This document shows, piece by piece, positions 33,296 through 42,172 of a DNA stretch of 64,000 nucleotides. Source of the DNA: Thermasporomyces composti (GTDB lineage: Bacteria; Actinomycetota; Actinomycetes; Propionibacteriales; Actinopolymorphaceae); the NCBI RefSeq assembly GCF_003386795.1, contig NZ_QTUC01000001.1, positions 868,001 to 932,000 of the forward strand. Direction: 5' to 3'. How positions within the stretch are numbered: the stretch's first letter is position 1; every line of letters starts with the position of its first letter. Below the pieces are notes generated by a model, which was not told the DNA's origin, searched no databases, and saw only the letters and a list, made by a program, of their open reading frames with translations. The position numbers and the translations under genes were made by a program.

Positions 33296-34375
33296 TCAGT
33301 CCAGCTCGAGGGCTCGCGCGGCGGCGAGCGGGTCGGGTGGCACCACGAGCTTGGTCACCTCACCGACCCCGGCCAGGGCGGTGTCGACGTCCTTCAACCC
33401 GTGGCCGGTGACGGTGATGACGACGACCTGCCCAGGGTCCACCAGGCCCGCCCGATGGTTGCGGAGCAGCCCGGCCACGCCGACCGCCGAGGCGGGCTCG
33501 ACGAAGATCCCCTCCTTGGCCGCGAGGTCCGCCTGGGCGCGCAGGATCTCCTCGTCGGGGATCGCGTCGATACGTCCCCCGGACTCGTCGCGCGCGGCCA
33601 CGGCCTCCGTCCACCGTGCCGGGTTGCCGACGCGGATCGCTGTGGCGACGGTCTCCGGCTCCGCCACCGGCTTGCCCTGGACGATCGGTGCGGCACCCGC
33701 CGCCTGGAAGCCCCACATGCGGGGGCGCCGCGTGGCTCGACCCGCCGCCGCGTACTCCCGGTACCCGGCCCAGTAGGCGGTGATGTTCCCAGCGTTTCCG
33801 ACGGGGAGCAGGTGGAGGTCAGGTGCGTCACCGAGCTGGTCGACCACCTCGAACGCGGCGGTCTTCTGACCCGCGAGGCGGTGCCCGTCGGGGTTGGCGG
33901 AGTTCACCAGGACGACGGGGTAGCGCTCGCAGAGCTCACGCGCCAGCGTGAGGCAGTCGTCGAAGTTGCCTTGCACCTGGACGAGTCGAGCACCGTGCAG
34001 GATCGCCTGGGCCAGCTTGCCGTGCGCGATCCGCCCCTCGGGGACCAGCACGACTGGTGTCAAGCCGGCCCGGACGGCGTAGGCGGCCGCGGAGGCGCTC
34101 GTGTTGCCCGTCGACGCGCAGAGAACCATCGTGGCGCCCGCCTCGGCGGCCAGCGACACCGCGACGGTCATGCCTCGGTCCTTGAAGGAGCCGGTGGGGT
34201 TGTCGCCCTCGACCTTGATCCACACCTCGCATCCGGTCAGCTGGGACAGCCAGGCTGACGGCACGAGGGGAGTGCCGCCCTCGCGCAGCGTGACTGCTGG
34301 CGTGGTAGGCCCGACCGGTAGCCACTCGCGGTACTCCTCGATGACGCCCCGCCAGAGCCGGGCCGCTGCTGCCAT
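33296..34375 (-). CDS. thrC: threonine synthase
   Basis: A PLP enzyme turning O-phosphohomoserine into threonine. The 359-residue protein has the PLP-lysine segment [16 protein letters not shown], the phosphate-binding [32 protein letters not shown], and a Ser/Thr-rich C-terminal strand ([12 protein letters not shown]). It is the short bacterial and actinobacterial type without the extended N-terminal domain. It follows hom after a structured 229-base gap. Confidence 0.96.
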   Translation of the reverse strand: MAAAARLWRGVIEEYREWLPVGPTTPAVTLREGGTPLVPSAWLSQLTGCEVWIKVEGDNPTGSFKDRGMTVAVSLAAEAGATMVLCASTGNTSASAAAYAVRAGLTPVVLVPEGRIAHGKLAQAILHGARLVQVQGNFDDCLTLARELCERYPVVLVNSANPDGHRLAGQKTAAFEVVDQLGDAPDLHLLPVGNAGNITAYWAGYREYAAAGRATRRPRMWGFQAAGAAPIVQGKPVAEPETVATAIRVGNPARWTEAVAARDESGGRIDAIPDEEILRAQADLAAKEGIFVEPASAVGVAGLLRNHRAGLVDPGQVVVITVTGHGLKDVDTALAGVGEVTKLVVPPDPLAAARALELD

Positions 34376-34473
34376 CAGGCCATCTCTCCTTGCCGTCCCA
34401 CCGGATGCCGTCCACCGGCTCCATGCCGTGTCGCCGGTCGTCTCTGACCGGTTGCCATGCCTTGGGTTCTCGA

Positions 34474-34543
34474 GGACCGGATCGGTCCGGAAGTCCGTGG
34501 ATGTGGAGCGCGACCGACCGGACCACTCGAGTGGAGCTGGTCC
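34474..34543 (-). promoter_or_regulatory. structured hom-thrC intergenic region
   Basis: Between hom (ends 34605) and thrC (starts 34375) lie a 6-base perfect hairpin (GGACCG at 34474-34479, CGGTCC at 34483-34488) and a second stem (GGACCA at 34520-34525, TGGTCC at 34538-34543) that overlaps a perfect 12-base palindrome CCACTCGAGTGG (34523-34534). These could be a terminator, an attenuator or an operator. I see no leader peptide rich in Thr or Ile codons. Confidence 0.35.
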
Positions 34544-34604
34544 TCACGGGATCATCGTCGAGACCGAGTGTCGTCTCGTCCGGATCCGCGGCCGAGACCG
34601 ACCG

Positions 34605-35933
34605 TCAGTCGTCGCCCCATCCTTCCACGCGCATCACGCTGGACACGTCGCGGACTACCTCCAGTCGCTCGAGGTCCTCGACGGTAGCCGTCAGAGCACG
34701 GTCCGTGGCCTGGTGGGTGACCACCACGAGCTGGGCGTCGGCGCCCCGGCCCTCCTGGCGAACCGTCTGAATCGACACCTCGTGCCGGGCGAACACGTCC
34801 GCGACACTCGCCAGGACGCCGGCGCGGTCGACGACGTCGAGGGAGATGTGGTAGCGGGTCAGCGTGTCACCCATCGGGTGGACCTCGACCGAGGCGTACG
34901 TCGACTCGCCGGAGCCCCGGTGACCCCGTACCCGGTTGCGGGCCACTGTGACCAGGTCACCCAGGACGGCGCTGGCGGTCGGCGCGCCCCCGGCGCCGGC
35001 CCCGTAGAACATGAGCTGACCGGCCGCCGCGCTCTCGACGAAGACCGCGTTGTACGCCTCCCGCACGCTGGCCAGTGGGTGGGTCCTGGGAATCATCGCC
35101 GGATGGACTCGAACGCCCACGCGCTTGCCGTCCGGCGTCAGCTCGGCGATCGCGAGGAGCTTGACCACACAGCCCATCGCCTTCGCGCTGGCCACGTCGG
35201 TCGCGCTCACCTGGGTGATGCCTTCCCGGTGCACGTCGGAGGCGGTCACCCGCGTGTGGAAGGCGAGCCCGGCCAGGATCGCCGCCTTGGCCGCGGCGTC
35301 GAAGCCTTCGACGTCCGCGGTCGGGTCGGGCTCGGCGTAACCGAGGGCTTGGGCCTCCTCGAGCGCCTCCTCGAAGCTCACGCCCGACGTGTCCATCCGA
35401 TCGAGGATGTAGTTGGTGGTGCCGTTGACGATGCCGAGCACTCGGCGGATACGGTCGCCGGCGAGCGACTCGCGCAAGGGCCGGATCAGCGGGATCGCCC
35501 CACCGACGGCCGCCTCGTAGTACAGGTCCACGCCGTTGCGGTCGGCGGCAGCGAACAAGGTCGCGCCGTCCGCCGCGAGCAGAGCCTTGTTGGCGGTGAC
35601 CACCGAAGCGCCGTTGTCCATCGCCGCCAGCAGGAGGGACCTCGCCGGCTCGATCCCCCCGATCACCTCGACGACGAGGTCGACGTCGGGACGGCGGACC
35701 AGACCGGCGGCGTCGGTCGTGAACAGGTCGGGGTCGACCGGGACGTCGCGGTGCCGCCCGGGCCGCCGGATCGCGATCCCAGCCAGTTCGAGCGGGGCAC
35801 CGATCCGCGCCGCGAGATCACCGTGGCTCTCGACCAGGAGCCGCACCACCTCGGTCCCGACCGTGCCGCAGCCGAGCAACGCGACCTTGAGCGGCTGACC
35901 CGGCTTGTACGGCTTTGACGACTGTTCACCCAT
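34605..35933 (-). CDS. hom: homoserine dehydrogenase
   Basis: It reduces aspartate semialdehyde to homoserine. The 442-residue protein has the Rossmann motif KVALLGCGTVGTEVVRLL, the catalytic domain with NGTTNYILDRMDTSGVSFEEALEEAQ and DPTADVEGFDAAAKAAILAG, and a C-terminal ACT domain (YHISLDVVDRAGVLASVADVF) where threonine feedback is expected. I chose ATG 35933, which begins the conserved part after GAAGGTCG; an in-frame start lies 10 codons upstream. It lies between lysA and thrC. Confidence 0.95.
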   Translation of the reverse strand: MGEQSSKPYKPGQPLKVALLGCGTVGTEVVRLLVESHGDLAARIGAPLELAGIAIRRPGRHRDVPVDPDLFTTDAAGLVRRPDVDLVVEVIGGIEPARSLLLAAMDNGASVVTANKALLAADGATLFAAADRNGVDLYYEAAVGGAIPLIRPLRESLAGDRIRRVLGIVNGTTNYILDRMDTSGVSFEEALEEAQALGYAEPDPTADVEGFDAAAKAAILAGLAFHTRVTASDVHREGITQVSATDVASAKAMGCVVKLLAIAELTPDGKRVGVRVHPAMIPRTHPLASVREAYNAVFVESAAAGQLMFYGAGAGGAPTASAVLGDLVTVARNRVRGHRGSGESTYASVEVHPMGDTLTRYHISLDVVDRAGVLASVADVFARHEVSIQTVRQEGRGADAQLVVVTHQATDRALTATVEDLERLEVVRDVSSVMRVEGWGDD

Positions 35934-36065
35934 CGACCTTCGGCCTTTCGTCTCCCGCCTCACCGATCGCCACGCACAGTCTCCGAAAACCTGGAGAATC
36001 TTGCCCGCACCGTCCGGATTGCGAGATGACGTCTCAGGTTCCGGTGCCAGGCCGGGAAGACGTCC

Positions 36066-37466
36066 TCACCACACGTCCAGCCGGAGGAGATCCTCCTCGG
36101 TCTCCCGACGGACGATGAGCCGTGCGGCGCCATCCCGGACGGCGACGACCGGCGGCCGGGGCACGTGGTTGTAGTTGCTGGCCATCGACCGGCAGTACGC
36201 GCCCGTCGCGGGCACAGCCAGCAGGTCACCCGCCCGTACGTCGCCGGGAAGAAACTCGTCCTTGACGACGATGTCACCGGCCTCGCAATGCTTGCCGACG
36301 ACCCGGCTGAGCACAGGTGGAGCATCGGAACGTCGGGAGGCGAGCGTGCAGGAGTAGTCGGCGTCGTACAGCGCGGGACGGATGTTGTCGCTCATGCCGC
36401 CGTCGACGGCGACGTAGGTCCGTGAGGCGCCGGCGTCCAGCTCGACCACCTTGACCGTGCCGACCTCGTAGAGAGTGAACACCGCGGGCCCGGCGATGGC
36501 CCGTCCCGGCTCGATGGACATGGTCGGCACCTGGACGCCGAAGGCGCGGCACTCGTGCTCCACGATCGCGGCGAGCTCGGTCGCCAACTGAGCTGGGGGC
36601 GCCGGGTCGTCCTTCGTCGTGTAGGCGATACCGAAGCCCCCGCCCAGGCACAGCTCCGGCAGCGTGACGCCGTGCTTGGCGCGGACCTCGGCGTGCAGGC
36701 CGATCACCCGGCGGGCCGCGACCTCGAACGCCTGGGTGTCGAAGATCTGCGAGCCGATGTGGGAGTGCAGGCCCTTCAGCTCCAGGGCCGGTTCGTCGAG
36801 CACCCGCGCGATCACGTCGGCGGCTTCCCCACCGGCGAGAGAGAAGCCGAACTTCTGGTCCTCGTGAGCGGTCGCGATGTACTCGTGGGTGTGGGCCTCG
36901 ACGCCGACCTTGACCCGCACGAGCACCGAGGCACGGACACCGCGGTCGGCCGCCACCTTGCACAGTCGGTCGATCTCGTCGTAGGAGTCGATGACGATGC
37001 GCCCGACGCCGACGTCGATCGCTCGGGTCAGCTCCGCCACGGACTTGTTGTTGCCGTGCAGCTTGATCCGCTCGGTCGGGAAGCCCGCCCGCAGCGCGGC
37101 GGCGAGCTCACCGCCGGTGCACACGTCCAGGTACAGGCCTTCCTCGTCGACCCAGCGCACGACCGCCCCGCACAGGAACGCCTTGGCCGCGTAGTAGACC
37201 TTCCAGCCTTCGAACGCGTCCCGAAACTCCCGGCAGCGGGCTCGGAAGTCGTCCTCGTCGACGACGTACGCCGGCGTGCCGAACTCCTCGGCCAGCTTCG
37301 TCACCTCGACGCCCGCGACCGTCAGGACACCCTGGGCGTTCTTCGTGACATTGCGGGGCCAGAGCGAGGGAACCAGCGCATTGGGGTCTTCGGGCGGCTG
37401 GAGCCAGGCGGGACCACGGTGGCCGACCTCGGCGTGCAGGGCCCCGGCTTCGTGCGCTCTACTCAC
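36066..37466 (-). CDS. lysA: diaminopimelate decarboxylase
   Basis: The last enzyme of lysine synthesis, decarboxylating meso-diaminopimelate with PLP. The 466-residue fold III protein has the PLP lysine in [11 protein letters not shown], the barrel motifs [12 protein letters not shown] and [22 protein letters not shown], and the dimer-active-site CEAGDIV. The start GTG 37466 has GGAGGG almost touching it, so an alternative start is possible. A glycosylation block now follows upstream, where many relatives place the ArgS-like gene directly. Confidence 0.95.
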   Translation of the reverse strand: MSRAHEAGALHAEVGHRGPAWLQPPEDPNALVPSLWPRNVTKNAQGVLTVAGVEVTKLAEEFGTPAYVVDEDDFRARCREFRDAFEGWKVYYAAKAFLCGAVVRWVDEEGLYLDVCTGGELAAALRAGFPTERIKLHGNNKSVAELTRAIDVGVGRIVIDSYDEIDRLCKVAADRGVRASVLVRVKVGVEAHTHEYIATAHEDQKFGFSLAGGEAADVIARVLDEPALELKGLHSHIGSQIFDTQAFEVAARRVIGLHAEVRAKHGVTLPELCLGGGFGIAYTTKDDPAPPAQLATELAAIVEHECRAFGVQVPTMSIEPGRAIAGPAVFTLYEVGTVKVVELDAGASRTYVAVDGGMSDNIRPALYDADYSCTLASRRSDAPPVLSRVVGKHCEAGDIVVKDEFLPGDVRAGDLLAVPATGAYCRSMASNYNHVPRPPVVAVRDGAARLIVRRETEEDLLRLDVW

Positions 37467-37552
37467 CCCTCCATCCTGACGTATCGCTTCCCGGCCGTGA
37501 CGCCGGGCCGCGCGCCGGTCAACCCAGCGGGGTCAGCGCCGGTCCGGCGGGG

Positions 37553-38764
37553 TCAGTCCGAGGCGAGAGCGGTGACGGGACGCGTGTCGGACGCGGGAGT
37601 CACTCCGGTCGCGAGGGCCTCCGGCCGCCCCACCGCGTCCTTCGCGTCAGCGTGCTCAGCGGCCGGTTCGACGCTCTCGGCCACCGTGTCTACCGTTGGC
37701 GTCACCGGTGCCGGACGACGGCGGAGCACCGCGGCGTTCTTCTCGAGTCGGACCCGCTCGACCTCGTAGGAGGGGAACATGCGTTGCCACTCCTCGAGCA
37801 CCTCCTGCTCGTCCGTGCGGATCAGGTCGTCCAGGACCACGACCGCGTCCGCGTTCAGGTGGTCGTCGAGCAGCGGGAGCGCCGGAAGCCGGGCGTGTCG
37901 GCCCACCTCACCGGGCGGACCGTCGACGAAGAGCAGGTCGATGTCGCGGAGGTCCTCCCACTGGGCCCGGCTGTACCAGGAGTAGCACTCAGAGCCGATC
38001 CGCACAGGCTCCAGCGGAGCGTGGCGCACGTCGACGTAGTCCGTGAGCTCGTGCTGGTCGACCAGGCCACGGGCCCGCTCGACGAACGCGGCGTCGTGCT
38101 CGAGCGCGACGAGACGGCCGTCGATCTCGAAGCGCCGCAGCAGCATCGCGAGCCAGACGGTCGACGTTCCACTGCCGCACTCGACGATCAGCGAGGGACG
38201 GCCGCGCTCGACGAGGTTGGCGAGCAGGAGCAACAGGTCCGGCGACGACGCCCATCCCCGCGTCGGGGGCATCGGCCGGTTGACACCCGCGGTGGCGTAG
38301 AGATTGAGCAGCGCCTCGAGTTGGCGATAGGTGAGCAGCAGGTCGACGGCCACGCCCTTGCGGGTGCGGGTGATGACGTCGGCGCCGTTGGCCTTCAGCG
38401 CCGCCGTCAGGTCGGCGCGTGTCAAGGACTCCTTGGCCGCGAGCTCCGTGGTCGAGGCCAGGAGCTGTGTCGACAGCGCCGCCACGCTGTCAATGGCCGT
38501 GGTCAACTCCGCGTGCGCGGTGCGACCGGACGCCGCGAGGCGTTTCAGCATCTCGGCCTGACGGTCGAGCCGGCGCATCACCACCCGTTGGTCTCGCCGC
38601 GCCTGGACCAGGCCGGCGACCAAGGGCCCCAAGGCGAGCAAGATGGCCACCGCGCCCACGTCGACGGGCGCGAGGACGGCGAACACCAGGACACCGACGG
38701 TCCAGCAGAGGAGGGCGCCCAGCACCCAGCGTCTGGTCCACGCGCGCGGGGCGTCGTCGCTCAT
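37553..38764 (-). CDS. membrane-anchored class I SAM-dependent methyltransferase
   Basis: A 403-residue protein. Two N-terminal hydrophobic segments (WVLGALLCWTVGVLVFAVLA and VGAVAILLALGPLVAGLV) precede a coiled-coil-like region (about 60-130), then a methyltransferase domain with the SAM loop LIVECGSGTSTVWLAMLL, the acidic strand end RLVALEHD and LLFVDGPPGEVGRHARLPALP, a Methyltransf_24-like pattern. The C-terminal about 50 residues are low complexity. ATG 38764 begins the membrane part; GAGGAG touches the start codon. It lies 19 bases after the coiled-coil gene and probably works on surface glycan. Confidence 0.78.
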   Translation of the reverse strand: MSDDAPRAWTRRWVLGALLCWTVGVLVFAVLAPVDVGAVAILLALGPLVAGLVQARRDQRVVMRRLDRQAEMLKRLAASGRTAHAELTTAIDSVAALSTQLLASTTELAAKESLTRADLTAALKANGADVITRTRKGVAVDLLLTYRQLEALLNLYATAGVNRPMPPTRGWASSPDLLLLLANLVERGRPSLIVECGSGTSTVWLAMLLRRFEIDGRLVALEHDAAFVERARGLVDQHELTDYVDVRHAPLEPVRIGSECYSWYSRAQWEDLRDIDLLFVDGPPGEVGRHARLPALPLLDDHLNADAVVVLDDLIRTDEQEVLEEWQRMFPSYEVERVRLEKNAAVLRRRPAPVTPTVDTVAESVEPAAEHADAKDAVGRPEALATGVTPASDTRPVTALASD

Positions 38765-38783
38765 CTCCTCGTCACGCCCTTCG

Positions 38784-39743
38784 TCACGCTCCCCCGCTCG
38801 GGCCGACCAGCCCCCGAAGCTTCTTCCGGAGCCGCCAGTAGCGGACGGTGAGCGTCCCGAGCTTGGAGCTGAGTAGTCGATCGTGTCGCTTTTCGAGGTC
38901 CTTGTACCGCTTGAGGAGGGTTTCGTAACGCCGGTCGGCGGCACCTCGCCGCCGGCGTTCCTCCTCGAGAGCGTCCGCGACGGAACGCAGGTGCGCGAGC
39001 AGCGCCGCCTCGCTGTCGTGCCGCTCTCGCCGGTGAGCCTGGCACTCGACACGCCAGCGCTCGGTGAGGAGGTGACCGACCCCGGTGACGGCCTGCTCCA
39101 AGGTGGCGAGTCGGCCGGCCACGTCGTCCGCCGAACCCGGGTCCTGCTCCCGGTGAAGGCCCTCCTCCCGACGAAGGATCGCGCACAGCCGTCCGTCGAG
39201 CGTGCCGACACCCCGCCAGCGCAGACCAGGTACTGACCTGGACAGCGTCTCCCACGTGGTCTCCCACGTGGACCACGCGGGCGATCCCGGCGCCGCAGCT
39301 GCCGTGGCTGGCCCCGGAGCGTGGTCCGCTGCCTCGGCTGGCGCGTCCGAGCCCGCCGGTGGCGTCCCGGACGTCGACGCGACAGCGCGGGCCACGTCCA
39401 GCGCAATGACGACGCGACCGCCAGGGCGGACGCTCTCGACCGCTCGGCGCAGCACGTCACCACGACGGCGGGGATCGAGGGACTCCGCGTCGAGCAGCAC
39501 CGTCTCGTAGCGGCCGGGCGTCAACGCGTCCAGAGCGCCGCCGACCTCGGGGTCATGGAGCCAGACCACGCGCGCCCGGCTGAACGGCAACCGCAGGCCG
39601 ACGACCGCGAAGGCCGGGTCGGCAGTGACCACCGCGAGGTCGTCAGCTCGCCCATCCTCGTCACGTGCGGCCAGGTCGCGACGATCGGCCCACGTCGTGT
39701 GATCCTCCGCGGAGGGCGTGGGAAGCGGTGCCATGTGGGGCAC
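38784..39743 (-). CDS. coiled-coil protein with degenerate methyltransferase-like N-terminus
   Basis: A 319-residue product from GTG 39743 (AGGAGG 6 bases ahead). The first about 125 residues resemble the later strands of a class I methyltransferase (YETVLLDAESLDP, RPGGRVVIALDVARA), but no SAM glycine loop is seen. An Ala/Pro-rich linker follows. The C-terminal half is charged and helical (EALLAHLRSVADALEEERRR and LLKRYKDLEKRHDRLLSSKL), likely a coiled coil, with the end VRYWRLRKKLRGLVGPSGGA common among glycan-cluster proteins. It is divergent from the two-part glycosyltransferase. The function is unknown. Confidence 0.65.
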   Translation of the reverse strand: MPHMAPLPTPSAEDHTTWADRRDLAARDEDGRADDLAVVTADPAFAVVGLRLPFSRARVVWLHDPEVGGALDALTPGRYETVLLDAESLDPRRRGDVLRRAVESVRPGGRVVIALDVARAVASTSGTPPAGSDAPAEAADHAPGPATAAAAPGSPAWSTWETTWETLSRSVPGLRWRGVGTLDGRLCAILRREEGLHREQDPGSADDVAGRLATLEQAVTGVGHLLTERWRVECQAHRRERHDSEAALLAHLRSVADALEEERRRRGAADRRYETLLKRYKDLEKRHDRLLSSKLGTLTVRYWRLRKKLRGLVGPSGGA

Positions 39744-39946
39744 GCTGGACCTCCTGGAACCAAGCGGCGCGTCAAGGGAAACGCACCCAGCCGTAGGGAA
39801 TACCTTAGAGCGACAGGGCTCGGGCGCGCCGGTGGATTGGTAGCGTACGCCGACAGCCCCGGACCATGCGGGCGCCACACGCCGACCGCCGGCTCCCGCG
39901 GAGCCGAGCGCCTTGACACTGAGCCGCCCACCCGGGGGTGTGACAG

Positions 39947-42172
39947 ATGAAGGGATCCGCCGAGGGCAGCACGAGCCCCGCCGACGGCATCGCGGCCGCA
40001 CCGTGGCTGGACACCACGCGTCCGGTCGACACCGCGCTGATCGCGGAGTGGCAGGGCCACCTTGACCAGCTCCGCGCGGCCTCGACTCCCCAGACGTCGA
40101 CGAGCCCGACACCCGCGTCACGCAGCGTCAGCGTCGTCGTCTCGTACCGCCCCGGCGACGACCTCGCCACGTCCCTCCGCTGCCTCGCGGACCAGACGCT
40201 GCCCGCGGACTGCGTCGAGATCGTCGTGGTGGCGGACGGCGGCATCGATGACGTCGAGCCGGCCATCCAGGAGTGGTCGGCGACAGGAGAACGCGCTCCG
40301 CTGCGTGTCGTCGAGCTCCCAACCGGCCGAGTTCCGGTCCGCGCCGCCACCCTCGCATCGGTGCGGCATCCCTTCAGCGCGTTCATCGCCGCCGGCGATC
40401 GTGTCTCCCCCGCTTACCTGGGGACGCTCCTCGCCCACGCCGACGAAGCCTCGATCGTCGTGGCGCACCGGCAAGCGGATTTCCCGTCGGCTCCGACCTC
40501 CGGGGAGGCGCCCGAGATCCTGGCGGGCAGCGAGCCGGCGAGCTTTGGTGAGGACTCCTCCCCTCTCCTCGGCACTCTCCTGCCCACGCACCTGGCCCGG
40601 CGGGTCGAGGGGGACCTCCCCGGGCCCGACCGTGCCGACGCTCTCCTCCTCCTGAGCCTGCTCACCCGTCACGGGTGCCGGCTGCGACAGCTCTCCGAGG
40701 CCGACGGGGCGACCTACCAGCGTGCCGGCCGGGCGCGTCACGACGTCCCCGACGACCCGGACCCCGGACGCGTGGCGGCGCGGATCCGGCTCATCGCCGA
40801 CCTGGACGCGCTCGCTGCGACGTGCGACGCGACCACGCGCCCCCTGGTGCGGCGGGTCCAGGACGCCGAGTACGACCGCATCAACGCGCACCTGCGCCAC
40901 CACCCGGACGACCGCGCCCGCGTCGTCGCCCTGATCGACCGGCACGACATCGACTACCTGCCCTCGGAGCGTCTCAACGCCGGGCTCGCCCGCGCCCTCG
41001 CCGTCGCGTACTGCTTCGCGCCGTACAACGACTCCAGCGCCGTGGTGATGGCCAAGCGAGTCCGCGAGCGCGGCGACGTGGTGGACGTCGTCTACAACAA
41101 GATGGACGGCAAGCGCGAGGTCGACCCGAGCATGCGCCGCATCAGCGGCCCGTTCGTCGAGAACGAGATCGCGGTCGAGACCCCGACCTACTTCTCGGCG
41201 TGGCCGGCGATCGAGGCGTTCTGTACGCGAGGGCTGGAGCGCATCGACGAGCTCGAGCGCGTGAAGGGCCCGTATGAGCGCCTCTACAGCCGCGTCATGT
41301 GGCCGGCGTCCCATTTCCTCGCCGCCTTGTACAAGACGCGTCGTCCGTCGGTGGTCTGGACGGCGGAGTTCTCCGACCCGGCCTCGCGCGACGTCACGGG
41401 CCAGGTGCGCAGCGCGCCACTGGAGCCGAGCGCTCTGCTGGACGAGCTGAGAGCGGAACTGAAGCGTCAAGATCTTCCTGTCCCACAGTCGGAGAACTGT
41501 CTGGACTGGTGCGAGTACCTCGCCTACGCGTTGGCCGACCAGCTCGTCTTCACCAACGAGAACCAACGCGACTACATGCTCGGCTATTGTCCGGTGCCGG
41601 AGGTCGCCGCCGCGGCTCGTGCCAAGAGCGTGATCTCACCGCACCCCACGCTGCCGCCCGCCTTCTACTCGATGGCGCGGTCGCACTACATCCTCGATCC
41701 CAGCGTCGCCAACATCGCCTACTTCGGCACCTTCTACGCCACCCGTGGCCTGGACGACGTCCTCACCGCGCTGGCCCGCCTGGACTCGGCCACACGTGAC
41801 CTGCTGAGGCTGCACGTCTTCACCTCGAAACCGCAAGCCCTGCGGGAGCGGGTCGAGGAGCTGGGGATCAGCGGCCTGGTGCGCATCAATCCCTACGTCC
41901 GCTTCCTTGTCTTCCTCAACCTCACCACCAAGTTCGACTGCTTGATCGTCAACGACGCCCTGACGACAGAGCACCACGAGCGCAACCCGTACCTGCCCTC
42001 AAAGTGGAGCGACTACCGCGGCAGCGGTCGCCGGGTGTGGGGTCTGGTCGAGGAAGGCAGCCCGCTGAGCGCCCGACCCTTGGATTTCGCCTCGCCGGTC
42101 GGTGACGTCGAGGCGGCGCAGGACGTGCTGCGCAAGATCGCCGCCTTGACGGAGACCAGGGCGAAGGGCTAG
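39947..42172 (+). CDS. two-domain glycosyltransferase (GT2-like plus GT-B-like)
   Basis: A 741-residue soluble protein. About 55-270 looks like a family 2 GT-A domain: SVSVVVSYRPGDDLATSLRCL, EIVVVADGGIDDVEPAI, and a degenerate acceptor part. About 340-735 looks like a GT-B glycosyltransferase: AVAYCFAPYNDSSAVVMAKR, QLVFTNENQRDYMLGYC, ANIAYFGTFYATRGLDDVL and LHVFTSKPQALRERVEEL. The classic GT4 E-x7-E is not obvious, so the second domain may be distant. It ends with a 4-base overlap against the convergent glycosyltransferase gene. Its sugar is unknown; a cell-surface glycan is the likely target. Confidence 0.75.
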   Translation: MKGSAEGSTSPADGIAAAPWLDTTRPVDTALIAEWQGHLDQLRAASTPQTSTSPTPASRSVSVVVSYRPGDDLATSLRCLADQTLPADCVEIVVVADGGIDDVEPAIQEWSATGERAPLRVVELPTGRVPVRAATLASVRHPFSAFIAAGDRVSPAYLGTLLAHADEASIVVAHRQADFPSAPTSGEAPEILAGSEPASFGEDSSPLLGTLLPTHLARRVEGDLPGPDRADALLLLSLLTRHGCRLRQLSEADGATYQRAGRARHDVPDDPDPGRVAARIRLIADLDALAATCDATTRPLVRRVQDAEYDRINAHLRHHPDDRARVVALIDRHDIDYLPSERLNAGLARALAVAYCFAPYNDSSAVVMAKRVRERGDVVDVVYNKMDGKREVDPSMRRISGPFVENEIAVETPTYFSAWPAIEAFCTRGLERIDELERVKGPYERLYSRVMWPASHFLAALYKTRRPSVVWTAEFSDPASRDVTGQVRSAPLEPSALLDELRAELKRQDLPVPQSENCLDWCEYLAYALADQLVFTNENQRDYMLGYCPVPEVAAAARAKSVISPHPTLPPAFYSMARSHYILDPSVANIAYFGTFYATRGLDDVLTALARLDSATRDLLRLHVFTSKPQALRERVEELGISGLVRINPYVRFLVFLNLTTKFDCLIVNDALTTEHHERNPYLPSKWSDYRGSGRRVWGLVEEGSPLSARPLDFASPVGDVEAAQDVLRKIAALTETRAKG

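Noticed and set aside
34101-35918. Plus-strand open frame of 605 codons across hom
   Set aside because: Antisense shadow of hom, with the composition of a reversed frame.
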